Part shown: in pieces, positions 35,888 through 48,649 of the stretch
How the letters are laid out: every line of letters starts with the position of its first letter
Position numbering within the stretch: position 1 is the stretch's first letter
Assembly: GCA_038503065.1 (NCBI GenBank)
Contig: JBCAMK010000012.1
Coordinates: 124,001-188,000, forward strand
Direction: 5' to 3'
Length of the DNA stretch: 64,000 nucleotides
Source: Paragyromitra xinjiangensis
Lineage: Eukaryota > Ascomycota > Pezizomycetes > Pezizales > Discinaceae
Program-made: the position numbers and the translations under genes
The notes under the pieces: generated by a model
Databases searched by the model: none
What the model was told of the DNA's origin: nothing
What the model saw: only the letters and a program-made list of their open reading frames with translations

Positions 35888-38800
35888 GAAGGGTTGGGGT
35901 TCTGAAGTACTCGGCGATATCAAGGGCTCTGTAGGCTTATGCTGAGGCTAACTGCAGGAGTAAGCTCATCTCATGCATGGCTAGTACATAAGTGGCTTGC
36001 GTCTGAAGTATGTCCGAAATTTTTCTTCACCCCTCTAGGCGCCTGCTCTCTTGGGTAGCATCTTATGACATAGGGCCAAATCCTGTGGCCCCTTATGTAA
36101 GCAGAGTGAGATGTCATGATTCGTTCAATCTCTGTTCAATCCTAAAGCGCTACTATTGATAGCAGTGCTCTTGGACCCCCATAGGTTGGCTTCAGGAAAG
36201 AGCCCCGTACCCATTTAGTTCCATATCCTAACTATTGGATGATTGAACTAGACGGGATTAGGGTTGGAAATCACCCGCAGACCACCCCGCTTTAATGCAC
36301 GTTCCTTCACCGGAAATAGTACTCCTTTCTCGTTCCAGCACAACGTATCCAGGACGGTTGTTTCGATCACATGTCACTCGATATTTAGTCACATCACAGA
36401 TACGAACACCAGATAAACCGGGGACACAAAATCACTACAAACGCCAAGGAGCAACTAAGAATCTACACCGAAGTCACTTGTCAGCCTAGCACAATATCAC
36501 CGGCAGAGAACGATCTGTCCCGTGCCCAGACTTTAATACTTAACGCCAAGATAGTATCTTACGCGTCCTTCTTTAGCCATAACAGCACGCTAGAAAATAG
36601 TCTTGGCAAAAGTGGGCTGAGAACGAACAAACAGAGAATAACCCGAAGGAGATAAGGCAAAGCCGCCAAGATCTAGGATTGAAGGGTGGGGAGGGAGAAC
36701 CTCCTTGCGAGGAATAACATTTTGCCTTAATTACTTCCTAGCCTTGGTAAATGTAGAGGCACACCACATTATACAGAGATGATGAAGGCATGGTGTGGAT
36801 GAAACCCTGAGGATACTTATGTATGATACCGGGTAGAAAGAAAGACTAAAACATGCAAGTAGGCCGACCAGCCAATCTACTAGTGTGGCTAAGCAACAAC
36901 AAATTAAAAGTCGTTTCTAACAAGTTTTCCTTGCCTAAAGTATACAAAAACGCACATCATCTGATATCTACAACTTTTAAAGCCCACAAATAGGATTCGA
37001 TACGTTCTCCATTACAACCCTCGAAAAGCTCTTACCAGTCCAAAACCTTAGCCTTGTCTCAGACGTCTAGAACGACCCCCACTAATAACTGACCTCCACA
37101 TCAAGTGCATTTCGAAGTCGAATCATATTCCTAGCTGGATGGTAATACTACAGTCTCCGAGAAAGGAGCGGATCGACAGAGCCAATCTTCCAGGCTGTCT
37201 ATTCAGTCCAACCAGAAGATTAACCTTATCTGGCTGACCAGAGTTTGAATGTGCTGGCGTCACTCTGCTGGATGCAACCTGTCAAGCCTTGACAGAGTGG
37301 GGGAGAAAGCAGTGTGGGTAGTGAATCAAATGCTTCACGATATATATATCTGTCCACCTACGATGCTTCATGACCGTCACCGACAAATAAGGCCAAACCT
37401 TCGTTATGCAGAACAAGCCTTCCGCATTACATTACCTATAACTTATTAATCAAGTATCCTCATTAGCGTGTCACTAGTCGTTTTTCACTTCCCACAAGCA
37501 ATATAAGATCTACCGGGACACCCACGCAATTAAATCCACAGCAGTGGTGAAATCAAATCCCCTCCAAAGTGTATTTCGGCGCAGCACAGCCCATCAGGCC
37601 AAGCTTATGTGAGAACCGTCGTCACCAAATATCACTCGACGAATCAATGCGCACTTCCCGATTTCGGCTACAACCGATTTGGGAGAAGGCGCAGCGACAA
37701 CTAAGGTGGAAAAAAAACCCAAATCCTAACAAATATTATACCCGGCAGTGGAGTATATCACGCCAAGTAGTCCGACTGAGGCATTTGTAAAGGTTTCTAG
37801 ACCTTAGCCCATGGTCATCGGCATTCTTTCTTCTCGCTAATCTCCTCTCTGATATTGTCTCTGTCACGCTACCTGTTTCGAGTACCCTTGTGATCTGATT
37901 TCTGCAATAACCAATTTCAACGGGGTCTGTTAGTCCATATTCGGTCAACCACCGGCACTTCCATGAAAGCACAAGACAGATCACCGGTGGTAAAAAAAAC
38001 ATCAAATTTCCATCAACACAGCCCAGAGCATAGCTAGCGTACAATTTTACCTCCACAACCAAGTTAATCGATCGGCCCCTGAATCTGTAATTCATCGGCG
38101 AGGCTTAAGAGACCACGATTATCATGTGAAACAATCGCAAAGTTTCTCGCTCGCCATAACCGATCCCCCCCGATATGCATCTTTATGTAATTGGCCCTCA
38201 TAGCCACTGACAAAAAGACCACCACCGCGGGTGCCATTGGCGACCTTGGCGAATACACCACATCCTTCAGGAACTTCCCGCCAAGGTTACCCACCCCGCT
38301 GTCAAAAGCTACATATGTATCCCCACGGAAGCCCACACCCCTCGATCGCCCTACTTTCGTGCTCCTCCCGAAGTGCTTCGCCGCACTCCATCGGCCATAG
38401 GAAAAAACCCGTGATGCTGATGGCCCGTGCCATACGCGCCCAGCCGGCCTATTTCGGAAGCGTCTAAGATTACGCGTACTGAAAAAGTAAACCTGCGCCC
38501 ACCCAATGAATTACAGCAGCCAAGCAAAAAGCTAAGCATTGGCAAATGCATACCCATTCGGGTTCTTGCATGCCAATTCTCTTGTGTTGGATATCACAAA
38601 AGTGCGGAAAAAACGAGCAGCGGAACTACACTTTGCCCCCCCGGGAACTTTAAGAACGGGTTTTGTTTCGCTTCCGTTAAAAACTCCCTCATACAAAACG
38701 CTCAGAGACTTTCGTTGTTTTTTTTTTTTGCAACGGGGAGGCTGATCCCGGCCCCTGGAGTTACCATCGATACTGCACCCGAGTCTGGCTGGAAGCAACA

Positions 38801-39539
38801 TCTCCCGCTCGGGAGCAGCACGCGGTTAAGCAGTGTTTCCTACTTTCAGCGATATGTGCATGGAATCGCTGTTCGCAGTCATGTTTCCCTGGGCTATTGT
38901 ACTAATCAGGTGGCTAATCTACATGCTGCAATCTGCAGGTACTCCGAGACAGGTACCGAGTCAGGTATGCAACAGCACGCAGATGGGGTTGGTTTTTTGT
39001 TGAGATCTGTGATGATTTTTTTTGATACCCCTGGGATGAACTGTGGGTGGTTGAACAGAGTTTTAGCACATGCATTGGTTCAGGGTGATTGCTTTCTCGA
39101 CACAAACTTGCAAGCTCATGTGAATCTTTCGAGGTTTCACGTTGAGGAAATAGAGTTTGACGCATCCAAACCGGTAGCGAGAATTTAGACCTCACGGTGA
39201 ATGCATGCATATACCGCAGTAATCAGTTTTTAAATAATAGTAGTTACCATTTTACAAGTTATACGGGATCCAGTCGAGAAAACACAAGAAAAATCGTAAA
39301 GGTTTCTATCACTCCTCTCGTCCACCAAGCCCCATCCCTCCAAGTTCCTCCCGTAGTTTCCCTCCCAACCTCCGTGCCGCAGCGAAAAAAACCAAAGCTA
39401 AAAGAACGAAACTGAACAAAAGAACTAAAACTCCTGAGATGCGACAATCCCCGTATCCCCTTTGATTTCCCATCAGCTTCATATTATCCCCCTTCGATCG
39501 TCGTAGGTATTCATGAACGAAATTGATCTGGCAAGGTGA
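35888..39539. other. Gene-poor region
   Basis: About 3.6 kb with no supportable gene. The longest frame (38427-39188) begins at GTG, runs through a long T run as poly-Phe and has no domain. Others (37736-38336 minus) are likewise featureless. No strong repeat was recognised by eye. Confidence 0.4.
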
Positions 39540-39967
39540 CTAGCAGAGACATTCTAGGCAGTCACAGCAGGCGTCACATGCGCAACAACAACAGATACCA
39601 GCAAGCCTATTACGATAGGTCAGCGGTTATTCTGGGAGATGGAGGAAGATTTTGAGATGGAGGAAAAGAGATTGATGACAGAGAAACTTACAATCCAGCG
39701 ATAAGACCACCGTTATTTCCACCTGACTTTTCCTGAACAGGGGGAGGTTGTTGGTATTGCATTTGCTGTGAAGCTTGTTAGCGAGTTGAATGATAATCGA
39801 ACGAGCAAAGCCATGAAAAATAAAGAATAGAAGCATACCTGCTGGGGTGGGTATCCTGGACCCTGTTGTGGAGGACCGTATCCTCCCTGAGGACCACCAT
39901 ACGCAGCTTGCTGGGGGTACTGAGGGCCACCAGTATTGGGAGCACCGTAGTATTCTTGAGAGGCCAT
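39540..39967 (-). CDS. CYSTM-type small cysteine-rich tail-anchored protein
   Basis: Three exons on the minus strand: 39967-39839, 39765-39692 and 39606-39540, giving 89 aa. The two introns (73 and 85 nt) have good GT..AG ends and matching phases. The N-terminal half is a Tyr/Gly/Pro/Gln-rich segment with repeated GGPQ and YPPQQ units. It is followed by GGLIAGLLAGI and then a block with nine cysteines in the last 16 residues (ICCCCACDACCDCLECLC). This is the layout of the cysteine-rich transmembrane module (CYSTM) proteins, small tail-anchored or palmitoylated membrane proteins linked to stress tolerance. The gene is divergent from the NAD kinase. None of its exons alone is long enough to stand out. 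Confidence 0.82.
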
Positions 39968-40942
39968 TGTAAAGAGAATGTGCTGGGTTTGAAGTTTTTG
40001 GGAAGCTGACTCGTAGAGAGCGAAGTGAGTTGTGAGTTGTGAGTTGGATGGGGGGTTGTGGTTGAGGGATCAGAGGAATGCGACCGATGTGAGTGTGCTA
40101 TGTAGACGGAACAGAGAGGCTAACAAAGAAAGAAGATGACCACAGTCTAAATACTCCTGCTCTCTTTCACCTAGGTTGTGTTCAGCTGCAACCAAAGGGT
40201 GGCCCAGCAGATTGGCACCCTCCTGGGATTGTGTGGCCAACAACTAAAACCCCTCTAGTCTCAAACTACGGGGCGCGCACACATTGAACATGACGTCCAT
40301 ATTTCATCTGAACCGTGGCGGTGTTGCAGGAAGGATGGATGATGGATGGACCTTTTTTGGATTGCTTAGGTTTAGTGCATCTTCTAGGTTCTAACCACGC
40401 CTGGCTCTGCAATAGCTGCTACTGGGCGACAAATGCTGGGCTGGAGACGCGTATCTTGGCGCTTTCGACGTCTGCGTCCAAGCATCGGGTAGTTCGGAGT
40501 GGTTGCCAAAAGCTTAGCTCTGACGCCAGCCAACCATGAAACTCACAGGGGTGGGCGGGGAGTGTGATTGAGTGGTGTGTTTGGTATCATTTTGTTTTGC
40601 TTTCTTCTGTCTTGGGTGCCGGGTTGCCGGGGGGCAGTGTGGCAGTGTGGGACGCGTGTGCTGATCCCTTCTGATTTTCTTTCCTCGGAGAAATGGCTTT
40701 ATTTGGTGGACTGAGCGCGGAAGGAGGATCCCTAGGGCGGGCGGGCTTGGAAAATTTGGAATCTCCACCAGAATGGAATTCACTTTGCTTGACTGCAGAA
40801 CTCGATAGTTCGAAAGTCTCGGATCTTGGGTGTCGGGAAGATAAGCGACAGGGCTAAAGCTTGGCACCGTTGCGGTACTGCGTCAAGACGGGCGATTGGG
40901 AGAGAGTGGAACATCACGATCAAGCGCTCATCTGCCATTACG
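39968..40942. promoter_or_regulatory. Shared upstream region of CYSTM and NAD kinase genes
   Basis: A 975-bp interval between two divergent genes, which should contain both promoters. No coding frame is convincing. There is a short GGATGGAT-like repeat at about 40331. No factor-binding site could be assigned with confidence. Confidence 0.5.
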
Positions 40943-42608
40943 ATGTCGATTCCTATCCTTGGAGGAGGTGTTTCAAGAAGATGTTTCTCCTCTGCTTCTC
41001 GGTGGCGAGAAGTTCTCTCGACACATGAGCTGCCTGATCGAATCCACCCCATCTATTCGAGTGCGTTTCTGGTCCCTCCGTCTGCATCTGCATGCTAACC
41101 CGACTAGAATCTCCTACCGCAAAGCTCTGGTCCCTCACATGGCCCATCTTACCGCGTAACATCCTGCTCGTTAAAAAACGCCATGTTCCCCTGGTTCGAA
41201 GCGCGCTGATCACATTCGCTAAGTAGCCTACCCCCACCCCCTCGAGTTTGTAGCATCTGCATATCAAAAAAAATGAAATAAAGAATAAAAGAATAAAACA
41301 AGCCCTACCTGCTTACCAGGGCGGGAACATGAAGGAATGTATCGTTCTAAGATCATGAAACATAAGACACATCAAATCTGTACATCCGGAGACAAACATC
41401 ATTCTCGAGCCCTCGGTCGCTCATTCAGTTCATCACGAGCTTCCATTCCCGGTGTTCACCCTTCCACCGCCTCCCAAATCGAGTCCATTCCCTTACACGC
41501 AATCTACCTACCCGCGGACACCTACACTGCATCAGCCTACCCATCCCGCTGCATCTCCTCCTTCTTCAACTTCACTCTCCCCGGCTGGCGATGAAAACCC
41601 GTACCACAAGAAGACTGATCTCCTAGTCACTCTTGGTGGGGATGGGACAATCCTCCATGCTGCCTCCCTCTTCTCGACGTCGAGGCAAGTGCCTCCCGTG
41701 CTGAGTTTTGCTATGGGGACACTTGGGTTCCTAGGGGAATGGCGATGGGAGGAGCACATGAATGCCGTTGACGAAGTGTTCAGAGGGGCGGGAAAGATTC
41801 TAAGGAGAGAGAGATTGAAGGTGGGGGTGTATGATAGAGACGGAAAACGGGTTGGTGGCGATTGGGGCGAAGTTGAGGGAATTGGCGGTAGGTCCTCAGC
41901 CGCAATTTTATTTTAGAGGTTAGGGAGCCACAACTGATCGTGGGAGTCTAGATGCTCATGCAATGAATGAGGTCAATATACATCGTGGCAAAGACCCTCA
42001 TTTAGCTATTGTTGAGGTTTTTGTTGATGGGCGTTTCCTTACTGAGGGCGTAGTGAGTAATTTCTTGATCAATCCGTTCATTTACACATCTTATCCACCC
42101 TCCATTCGTTTATCTATCTTTGCGTCTTTACCAATCTTCTTTTTGAGACTAACTTCCACAGGCTGACGGGATGATTGTCTCAACCCCGACCGGCTCAACC
42201 GCCTACTCCCTCTCCTCCGGTGGTTCTATCATCCACCCTTCGGTTTCTTCCCTCCTTCTGACACCTATCTGTCCTCGCTCTCTTTCCTTCCGCCCTCTCG
42301 TTCTCCCTGCCGACTCCCTGCTTACTTTGAAGCTCTCCGAGCGTAACCGCTCCAAAGAGGTGGAAGTCAACGTCGATGGCCGACGCTGGGGTGGGATTGG
42401 GAGAGGCGAAGAGATTCGGGTTTGGAGCGAAGAGATGGGGATGGTCATTGTAGAGGGGGAGGGGAAGGAAGGGAGACTAGTGGCTGCGGAGGGTGGGATA
42501 CCGTGTATCAGGGGAACAACTGGAAAGGGGGAGAGGGAGGACGATGGCTGGGTAGGTGGGCTGAATGGACTATTGAAGTTCAACTATCCGTTTGGGGAGG
42601 AGGAGTAG
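40943..42608 (+). CDS. POS5: Mitochondrial NAD(H) kinase, Pos5-type
   Basis: Five exons, 40943-41060, 41108-41222, 41367-41887, 41952-42052 and 42162-42608, give 433 aa. Intron 1 (47 nt) has a GCTAAC branch site; intron 2 is 144 nt. The N-terminus is rich in Arg/Ser with no acids for the first 20 residues, a mitochondrial presequence. [21 protein letters not shown] opens the NAD-kinase fold. The GGDGTILHA motif at 168-176 binds the phosphate donor; [11 protein letters not shown] near 254-264 has the conserved Asn-Glu; and the fifth exon starts with [22 protein letters not shown], the second nucleotide-binding segment. The enzyme makes NADP(H) for matrix biosynthesis and oxidative defence. A Pro/Ser/Thr-rich insert of about 45 residues lies just before GGDG, and the coding strand flips from C-rich to G-rich inside the last exon. 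Confidence 0.9.
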
Positions 42609-43489
42609 CAGTGAGACGATCATACGAGCTACGACGTGGGCTGGAGTGACTAGACGTCGCTCGGGGTGTGTCGGCGCCGTTTGTACTTAACGTTTGTCAT
42701 AAGTATTCCTATTTACTTCTGTAGCCAATATACTCCATGCAGTTATCCTAGCGGCCTGGTTCTTCCTGTATAATCATCCAATTAGGAATATATCCGAAAC
42801 CTTGAGCTTGCAGACGGTGTTCTATCCGTGGTTAGTTATCCCTACAGTTTCTCTGATGCATATCAGCAACACATATCTCCGATATCTCTCACATGGGAAT
42901 TCTTCGGGATGAATAATCGGATGTGCAAATTCTTTATTGCAGGGAAATAGTAGCTAGCTATGAATCCTTCACAAACTACATGTATTTTATAAAAATTCAG
43001 GGTTAGGGTTACTGTTTTTCTCTGATTATGAGGATGAGTCGGATTCCGTGATCGGAGTTATCGTTTTTAGTATCTATCTCCTTTCTCTAGTATATACTAA
43101 TAATCCTAGGGCAGTACATACATTTGTAGTAGTAGGTATTTCCATTCGGAACTGAAGATTCTTGGCTATATACGGAACAAAGATAATCCGACCAGAAAGT
43201 AAGAGGTCCGTGCGCAATTCACCCCACCAAAAACTGCTTGCTGAATTCTTCCTCCCCTTCTCTTCTGTCCGTCATCTGTTTCCATCATTCCCATCAACAC
43301 AAATTTTCATTCACCGCTGCAGAGATTTGGAAGAGAATGCCGCTCATTCTTCCGGAGAGTAGAGTCGATTCAGCAAAACTTGATTCAATCTTTAAAATTT
43401 ATTTGATAGATGATTAAAAATATTTAATTGATTGATTACCGGGTGGTTTACTGATGATGGTTAGGGGGAGGACTAGACGTAGGGTCATT

Positions 43490-44130
43490 CAAAAAGGTTC
43501 GTTGTCTCTACCGCTGCATTTGATGAACTTGTTGATAAAGCTGATTGATTTAGAGGAAATGCTTTCGTATTCGGGTTACGAATAAAAGGTTAGCTGTCTC
43601 TTTCGCTGAATTTTTTGAACTTACTGACGAGGTTGATAGATTCAAAGATCACTCTTCTTAAAATAGAGGTGCATTCAGATTCCGGGTGTTTCTCAAGAGT
43701 CACTGGGATACACGCTACTGGTTCTTTCTACTATGAGTCGCAGAAAATTTATTAATACGCGTCAACGTTCGAGCCTTAATGAAGTGGCTCGAGCTTTTAT
43801 TAGACGGATATTAACAAGTTCCACTGCTATTTGGCAACGGTGTTCTTCGATACGGAAATGAGTTCATTGAGGCAAATAGCAAAGAACAATGGGAGTATCT
43901 TGCTATTAGGGTAAGGTACCTTTCGATACAAAAGCAAACTTGTGTTTATTGGAACGGACACTACCGGGAATCACCTTGCTGTTTAGCAGTGGTGTTTTTG
44001 ATACGAATTCAGATCCGAGTCCGTTAGAGACTACGCATGAGTACTATCTTGCTGTTAAGCGATAGTAACATTTGATATCTGGATTCAATATCGGAACGAA
44101 TGCGACCAGCTATGATCCTACCATTCGGCT
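43490..44130. repeat. Diverged tandem repeats, period about 73-93 bp
   Basis: Units beginning at about 43822, 43899, 43975 and 44048 share CTTGCTATT or CTTGCTGTT, then a GGT core and TTCGATAC or TTTGATAC. The spacings are 77, 76 and 73 bp. A possible fifth unit starts near 44127. Upstream, GGTT..GCTGTCTCT..CGCTG..TTTGAAC..GTTGAT is repeated at 43496 and 43589 (93-bp offset). The copies are strongly diverged, so the array is old. Confidence 0.6.
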
Positions 44131-45529
44131 ATGGTACCCTTTAATATGGATTCAAACTTGGGTTGTTGAAAACAAAAACAATTTATCGAACCTTCTTATG
44201 ATGAATTTATTCATTCACTGGATTGGAAGAAAGCACCGGTTATTCCCTGGGATACATTCAACGTACGGGAATCGTGTCGGTCGGATGCGTATCAGTACCC
44301 AGGAAAAATCTTATTCGTATGTATATCATAGTGTCAAGAGTTTGTGATGTTTCGAGATCGCCAATGCGCGGTACTGGCGACAGAACGGCACTCCTTGCGC
44401 CGGGATCGATTGCCGTTTAAACCACATTTAGTTCTTGAGGAAGATCGTTACCGGTACTACATGTTCTTGCTGGAAAACAGCGCACATATTTGCGAGATTT
44501 GTGAATCAATGAGCCGATCTGGAAGGAGGTTATTCAAAACCAACCGTGATATACACTCTTAGTCTTTGTATGGATCTAGAGGAACATGAATTCTCACCTA
44601 CTTTAATTCATATTCACCCTATTTTGGGAAGATCTTCTTGGCCGGTATGGTACTCTCGCAACGATACTTTGGGAAAGCTGTTTCGGGGATGGAGATCTAG
44701 AGCTGACGTTGATTTGTGGTACTAGTTTCGTATCTAGGATTCTGGTCTTTAAACTAATTCGAAGTCACCGGACCAATTAAAAGCTAGGCATGGCTAACAC
44801 GATATATATTCTTCCTGGAGTATACACATTAAAAACATCACCATGGGAAAAACATTGGTTTACGGCTCTAGTCTTCGTATGCAGAAGAATACATTCCCAC
44901 ATTCATTCCAATCACTCCTGTATTTGGGTTGCGATTGTATGTTGTATATCCCCGGGAAGGTGGTCGAGGAGTTCATTTCGAAGTCAATCTCGTGGTTCTA
45001 TAGCTAGTCTACACACTTAGAGCCGCAGAATTTTGCCTTGATTTAAATCCTTGATCTCCCGCCTATTGGTTTCTAGGAAAAAAATTTTTGTCGATACAAC
45101 ATTCCTGTTTGGACGCATAATAAACAACCACGGGGCACACTACGTCGCGGATGGAGCCATATTGACTGGAGTTAATATACTTGGCTATTGCATAATCTCT
45201 ATTAAGAGCATTGTCTCATGGTATGTACAATGCTCTCCCATCGTATTAGTGAGTTGTGAATAACAAGGATTAAGTGTTAGACTACGAATGCACAGTTTTC
45301 TGTTCGCCTATCGCCGACACTATCATTCTGGTGATCCGACTTTACGAGATAGGAAGGCTATATTGGAGCATTCTCAGTGCTTATAGTCTACCATATGGAT
45401 CATATTCGGCTAGGCTACTTTTGTCGCCAACGAGTTGTATAACTAACATTTCGAACTAAGGAACCCAAAGAGGGATATTCAAAGCGGTAATAACATTTAC
45501 TTTACGGATCGTGTTCGAATACTTTATTT

Positions 45530-45775
45530 TATCATTTACACCACTATTCTCGGTGGCTTGATGACATTAAATGAAGCTAGGTGGGAGAAACATTCACAAC
45601 GCCGATAGCTTCTACCTTGCGGGTCTTATCTGGATACGATGGTTTGATGACCGATACTATTACTTCGGTGGTTCAATTACTAAAGGCTGGGATGGATTTG
45701 ATGAAGGTATTCACAACGTTGATAACCTCTGCCACACTAGTCATTCTTGAATATGCTACCGAGATCGACATTTCT
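45530..45775. repeat. Diverged 118-bp tandem pair
   Basis: ATTCACAACG..GATA..TCT.CC occurs at 45592 and again at 45710, and the preceding TCGGTGG-containing sequence also matches, so two 118-bp units lie side by side. It is probably a further part of the decayed array to the left. Confidence 0.6.
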
Positions 45776-46689
45776 TAAAAGTTAGCTGGACGGGATTGCA
45801 ATAGTTTTCGATACTAGCGGCCTGGCACATATATTCCTGAGATTCTGCTGATGGTAAGTGTGGTACAACTTTCTCAATCCTGTCTCGTGGCTAATAGATA
45901 GTTTAGATTTTGATCCTAGAATATTCTCGGGTAGGATTGATGTGATATCTCATGATTCTCATTTGATACTCCCAATTTTACATTCAGGAAGCGAGATGCA
46001 CTTTAATCGGGTTACTACCAAGACTATTCACGAAACATAATACCATCTTTGAGATATTTAGGAGTTTTAGTTCACCATCCCTTAGTTCGTTGAGAAAAGT
46101 TATCGCCTCAACTTTGTTTGTAGAATGATCGTTAGCGACTGCATACATATTAACACAAATCCAGCGGTTTTGCGGCCTTATGATATTGTTCCGCTATAAG
46201 GGTTATTTGTAGAGGTTGTCTATTAAACAAGTATCACCAAGAGTGAGGATCATTCAGTGAGTGTTTCCCTATACATGATTGGCTTAATTCTGTGTACGGT
46301 GGCTTATAATAATGTCTCCCAGAAACCTACACCGTTGGATTACCAGGCTTGAAGGGGCCTACGACTCGGGAAACTACCTACGCCGAGGAGAATCAATACA
46401 TATGTTTCCCCATTCAAGACAATTTCTAAAATTACCCCCGGGCCCTCACCGGGTCGTTAGTTATCACAAGAAGTCATTAAAAAACAGGCGTCAAGGGTGT
46501 CGTATTGGTTGTTCCTGTTGGTTGCGTTGGAATCATGTACATTAGTTCTAATTATCACTATTTGCCTATACAATCTTTATTTGGTTAAGCACTTCCATTG
46601 GTCGAGCGAATATATGGTAGATATCGCGGTGGCTATTTCTCTAGAGCTGGCCTTAAAAAGGGAAGCAAATACAGGTTCGTAGTGCCGGA

Positions 46690-46724
46690 TGGAACGGGAT
46701 AATGGAGCTGAATGCGTGTATGAT

Positions 46725-46758
<34 letters not shown>

Positions 46759-46781
46759 GAATGGGATAATGGAGCTAAGTG
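46690..46781. repeat. TATC microsatellite between short direct repeats
   Basis: About eight to nine ATCT units run from 46725 to 46758. The flanks GAACGGGATAATGGAGCTGA (from 46692) and GAATGGGATAATGGAGCTAA (from 46759) are near-identical direct repeats. The tetranucleotide is likely variable between strains. Confidence 0.85.
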
Positions 46782-47779
46782 TAGTCTAGCGAGTGATAAT
46801 TCATGACCTGAGAGCACGTGCACTAACGACCTATGGGAACTAGGTTGCTTCGTTCTTTGCTTAAGCTTGTCACGCGAGATCTAAGTACAAAATCTCTCCT
46901 CAAATATGGGGTTGCGAGTGCTTTTCCAGGTGCTTGCATGGCTCCCTGGATTCTATGATTGCATGTAGTATCGTCCAACTTGATATGTACCGGTTAACTC
47001 GTACCCGCACGCCTTATGAATAGGTAGCTACCCACTGCCTGAAGGAGGAGAATTCTAATGACTCCATGGCTCGATGATCTTTCCGGCTTTGCTTGTTGTC
47101 GGCGGCCCTTACTTACGGGCTTGATCTTCGCTGGGGAGGGTAGGATTGGTTTTGGAGTAGTGTTCGAGCTATGGTCTTCTAAGGTTAGAAATGCGAGAGG
47201 CTATGTAGGGTGGCGATGCGGGGATGAATGTAGGGGGCGTGTTGCCCTCTAAGGCTAGGAAAAGGGTCGATGAGAAACAGGTTCCTAATCTTGGTTGTAA
47301 GCTGGAATTGCTCTTAAGTGTAGAATTGGGGATGCGATGAGCTGAATCTGAAGCAGAAAAGGGAACTCGAAGTTAGTTAATACTAGCTTGTGGGGTTAGA
47401 TGGAGTCTTTTGGGTAGCTGAAAGGCATTGGTTTTGCCACCCTTCGTTTTTGGCTTGGGAGATCCATAACAAACCTAGTTAGATACGACTCTGGGCGTTT
47501 TCGTATTGTTGGGGGGCAAAATAACGGCGGTTGATATATGCGTGTAGTGGTGAATAGATGTAGCTGAGTCTTGATTTTCCAGTGAGACACGCAGATCTTG
47601 GGCAGAAGCGGCACAGTGCCTGCCAGGCTGCGGCTCAGCCACGATAAGAGATTATCCAAATTCGCCAATTGAAGGATAATCATGTAATTTTCTCCATTGA
47701 TTTCTTATCTTGGATGCGTTTCCAAACCGTACTGCAGCCTATTTCCCTTTTGGTTGGATAACAAAGCAACATTAGATTG

Positions 47780-48258
47780 CGGGTAACGTATTTGACTGGG
47801 TTGTGGGTCAGACGGGGTTGTGGGTCGCATGGCAACGGGCTAAAATTGTCAAATTTTCAGGAATCACCCACTCAAACATAGCATCAAAAGCTCTTGGTTT
47901 AGTGTAATATTTTTGCTATTATACCAAGTTCCTTATGTAGAGTCTTCTGGCCTTTCCACAGAGAGATTTTCTCCAAAACTCATAAAGTTGTGAATGGGGT
48001 CCACAATTCCCTACAGATTCTTACATAGCAACCACTGGCTACAGCACTAACCCCACCGAAAATTGGGTTAATCAGTTGTAGTTTTTTTCGGAGGGTGTCT
48101 CAGTCATAGTTGGTTTTATCTAGGTGTTGTGAATCTTGTGATTTAATTTTTGAGCAGTTTTTGTGGTGGCCCTACAACTTCAATTTCGCGAAAATTTGGT
48201 GTGGTTTTGACCGACCCATTACCCCGTCCGACCCAGAACCCCGTCAAATACGTTACCG
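47780..48258. mobile_element. MITE with about 48-bp terminal inverted repeats
   Basis: The left end GGTAACGTATTTGACTGGGT (from 47782) matches the reverse complement of the right end (to 48257), GGTAACGTATTTGACGGGGT. The similarity continues through TGGGTC-GACGGGG-TGGGTCG for about 48 bp with five or six mismatches. The 480-bp interior has no coding frame, so this is a non-autonomous DNA transposon. A target duplication is not obvious, and the superfamily cannot be named from the ends alone. Confidence 0.82.
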
Positions 48259-48302
48259 GACTAGGCTCACCATCACTTGTGCTTAAAGTAGACCCATGCT
48301 GA

Positions 48303-48341
48303 TTTCAGGCAACCCATAGTTAGTTGATGGGTTGCCTGAAA
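48303..48341. repeat. Perfect 15-bp hairpin
   Basis: TTTCAGGCAACCCAT and its exact reverse complement are separated by nine bases. It lies 45 bp outside the right end of the MITE and about 310 bp upstream of the GTPase start. It could be a transcript hairpin, a small fold-back or a terminator-like structure. Confidence 0.8.
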
Positions 48342-48649
48342 AAGTCACGTTACTGTTGGGAGTATTGCATTATTAGAGGGGGGTCTCCTTATAACCCCCC
48401 AAACTTTTGGCAACAAATTCAGGCATCACCACAATTCGGCTCATTCGGCTTTTCCAATCCTCAGCATCAATAGGTGCGTGATATATCATTCTATCATATA
48501 ATTTTTAACTAGTTGGTGCGACGGCTGACGTTCGGTAGACTAAATCGACGACCCCCACGGCTTTTTTCTCAACAAACAATCACTCTGTTACTGGAAACAG
48601 TACTCGCATCCTTTTCAACGATTTGTAGCTAAGATAGCTTTGATCCAAG

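Larger units (their letters stand above)
42609..48649. other. Six-kilobase gene-free repeat region
   Basis: No gene recognised over 6 kb. From about 43490 to 46000 the DNA consists in large part of diverged tandem repeats with periods of 73-118 bp. A tetranucleotide microsatellite is at 46725-46758, a MITE at 47780-48258 and a perfect hairpin at 48303-48341. Frames in this region are short and often start at TTG or GTG. Confidence 0.6.

Noticed and set aside
38427..39188. A 253-codon plus-strand open frame
   Set aside because: It starts at GTG, reads a long T run as poly-Phe, has no domain, no codon bias and no fitting splice sites.
41337..41594. An 85-codon plus-strand frame in the NAD kinase locus
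   Set aside because: It is another frame over intron 2 and exon 3 of the kinase; the kinase frame gives [20 protein letters not shown].
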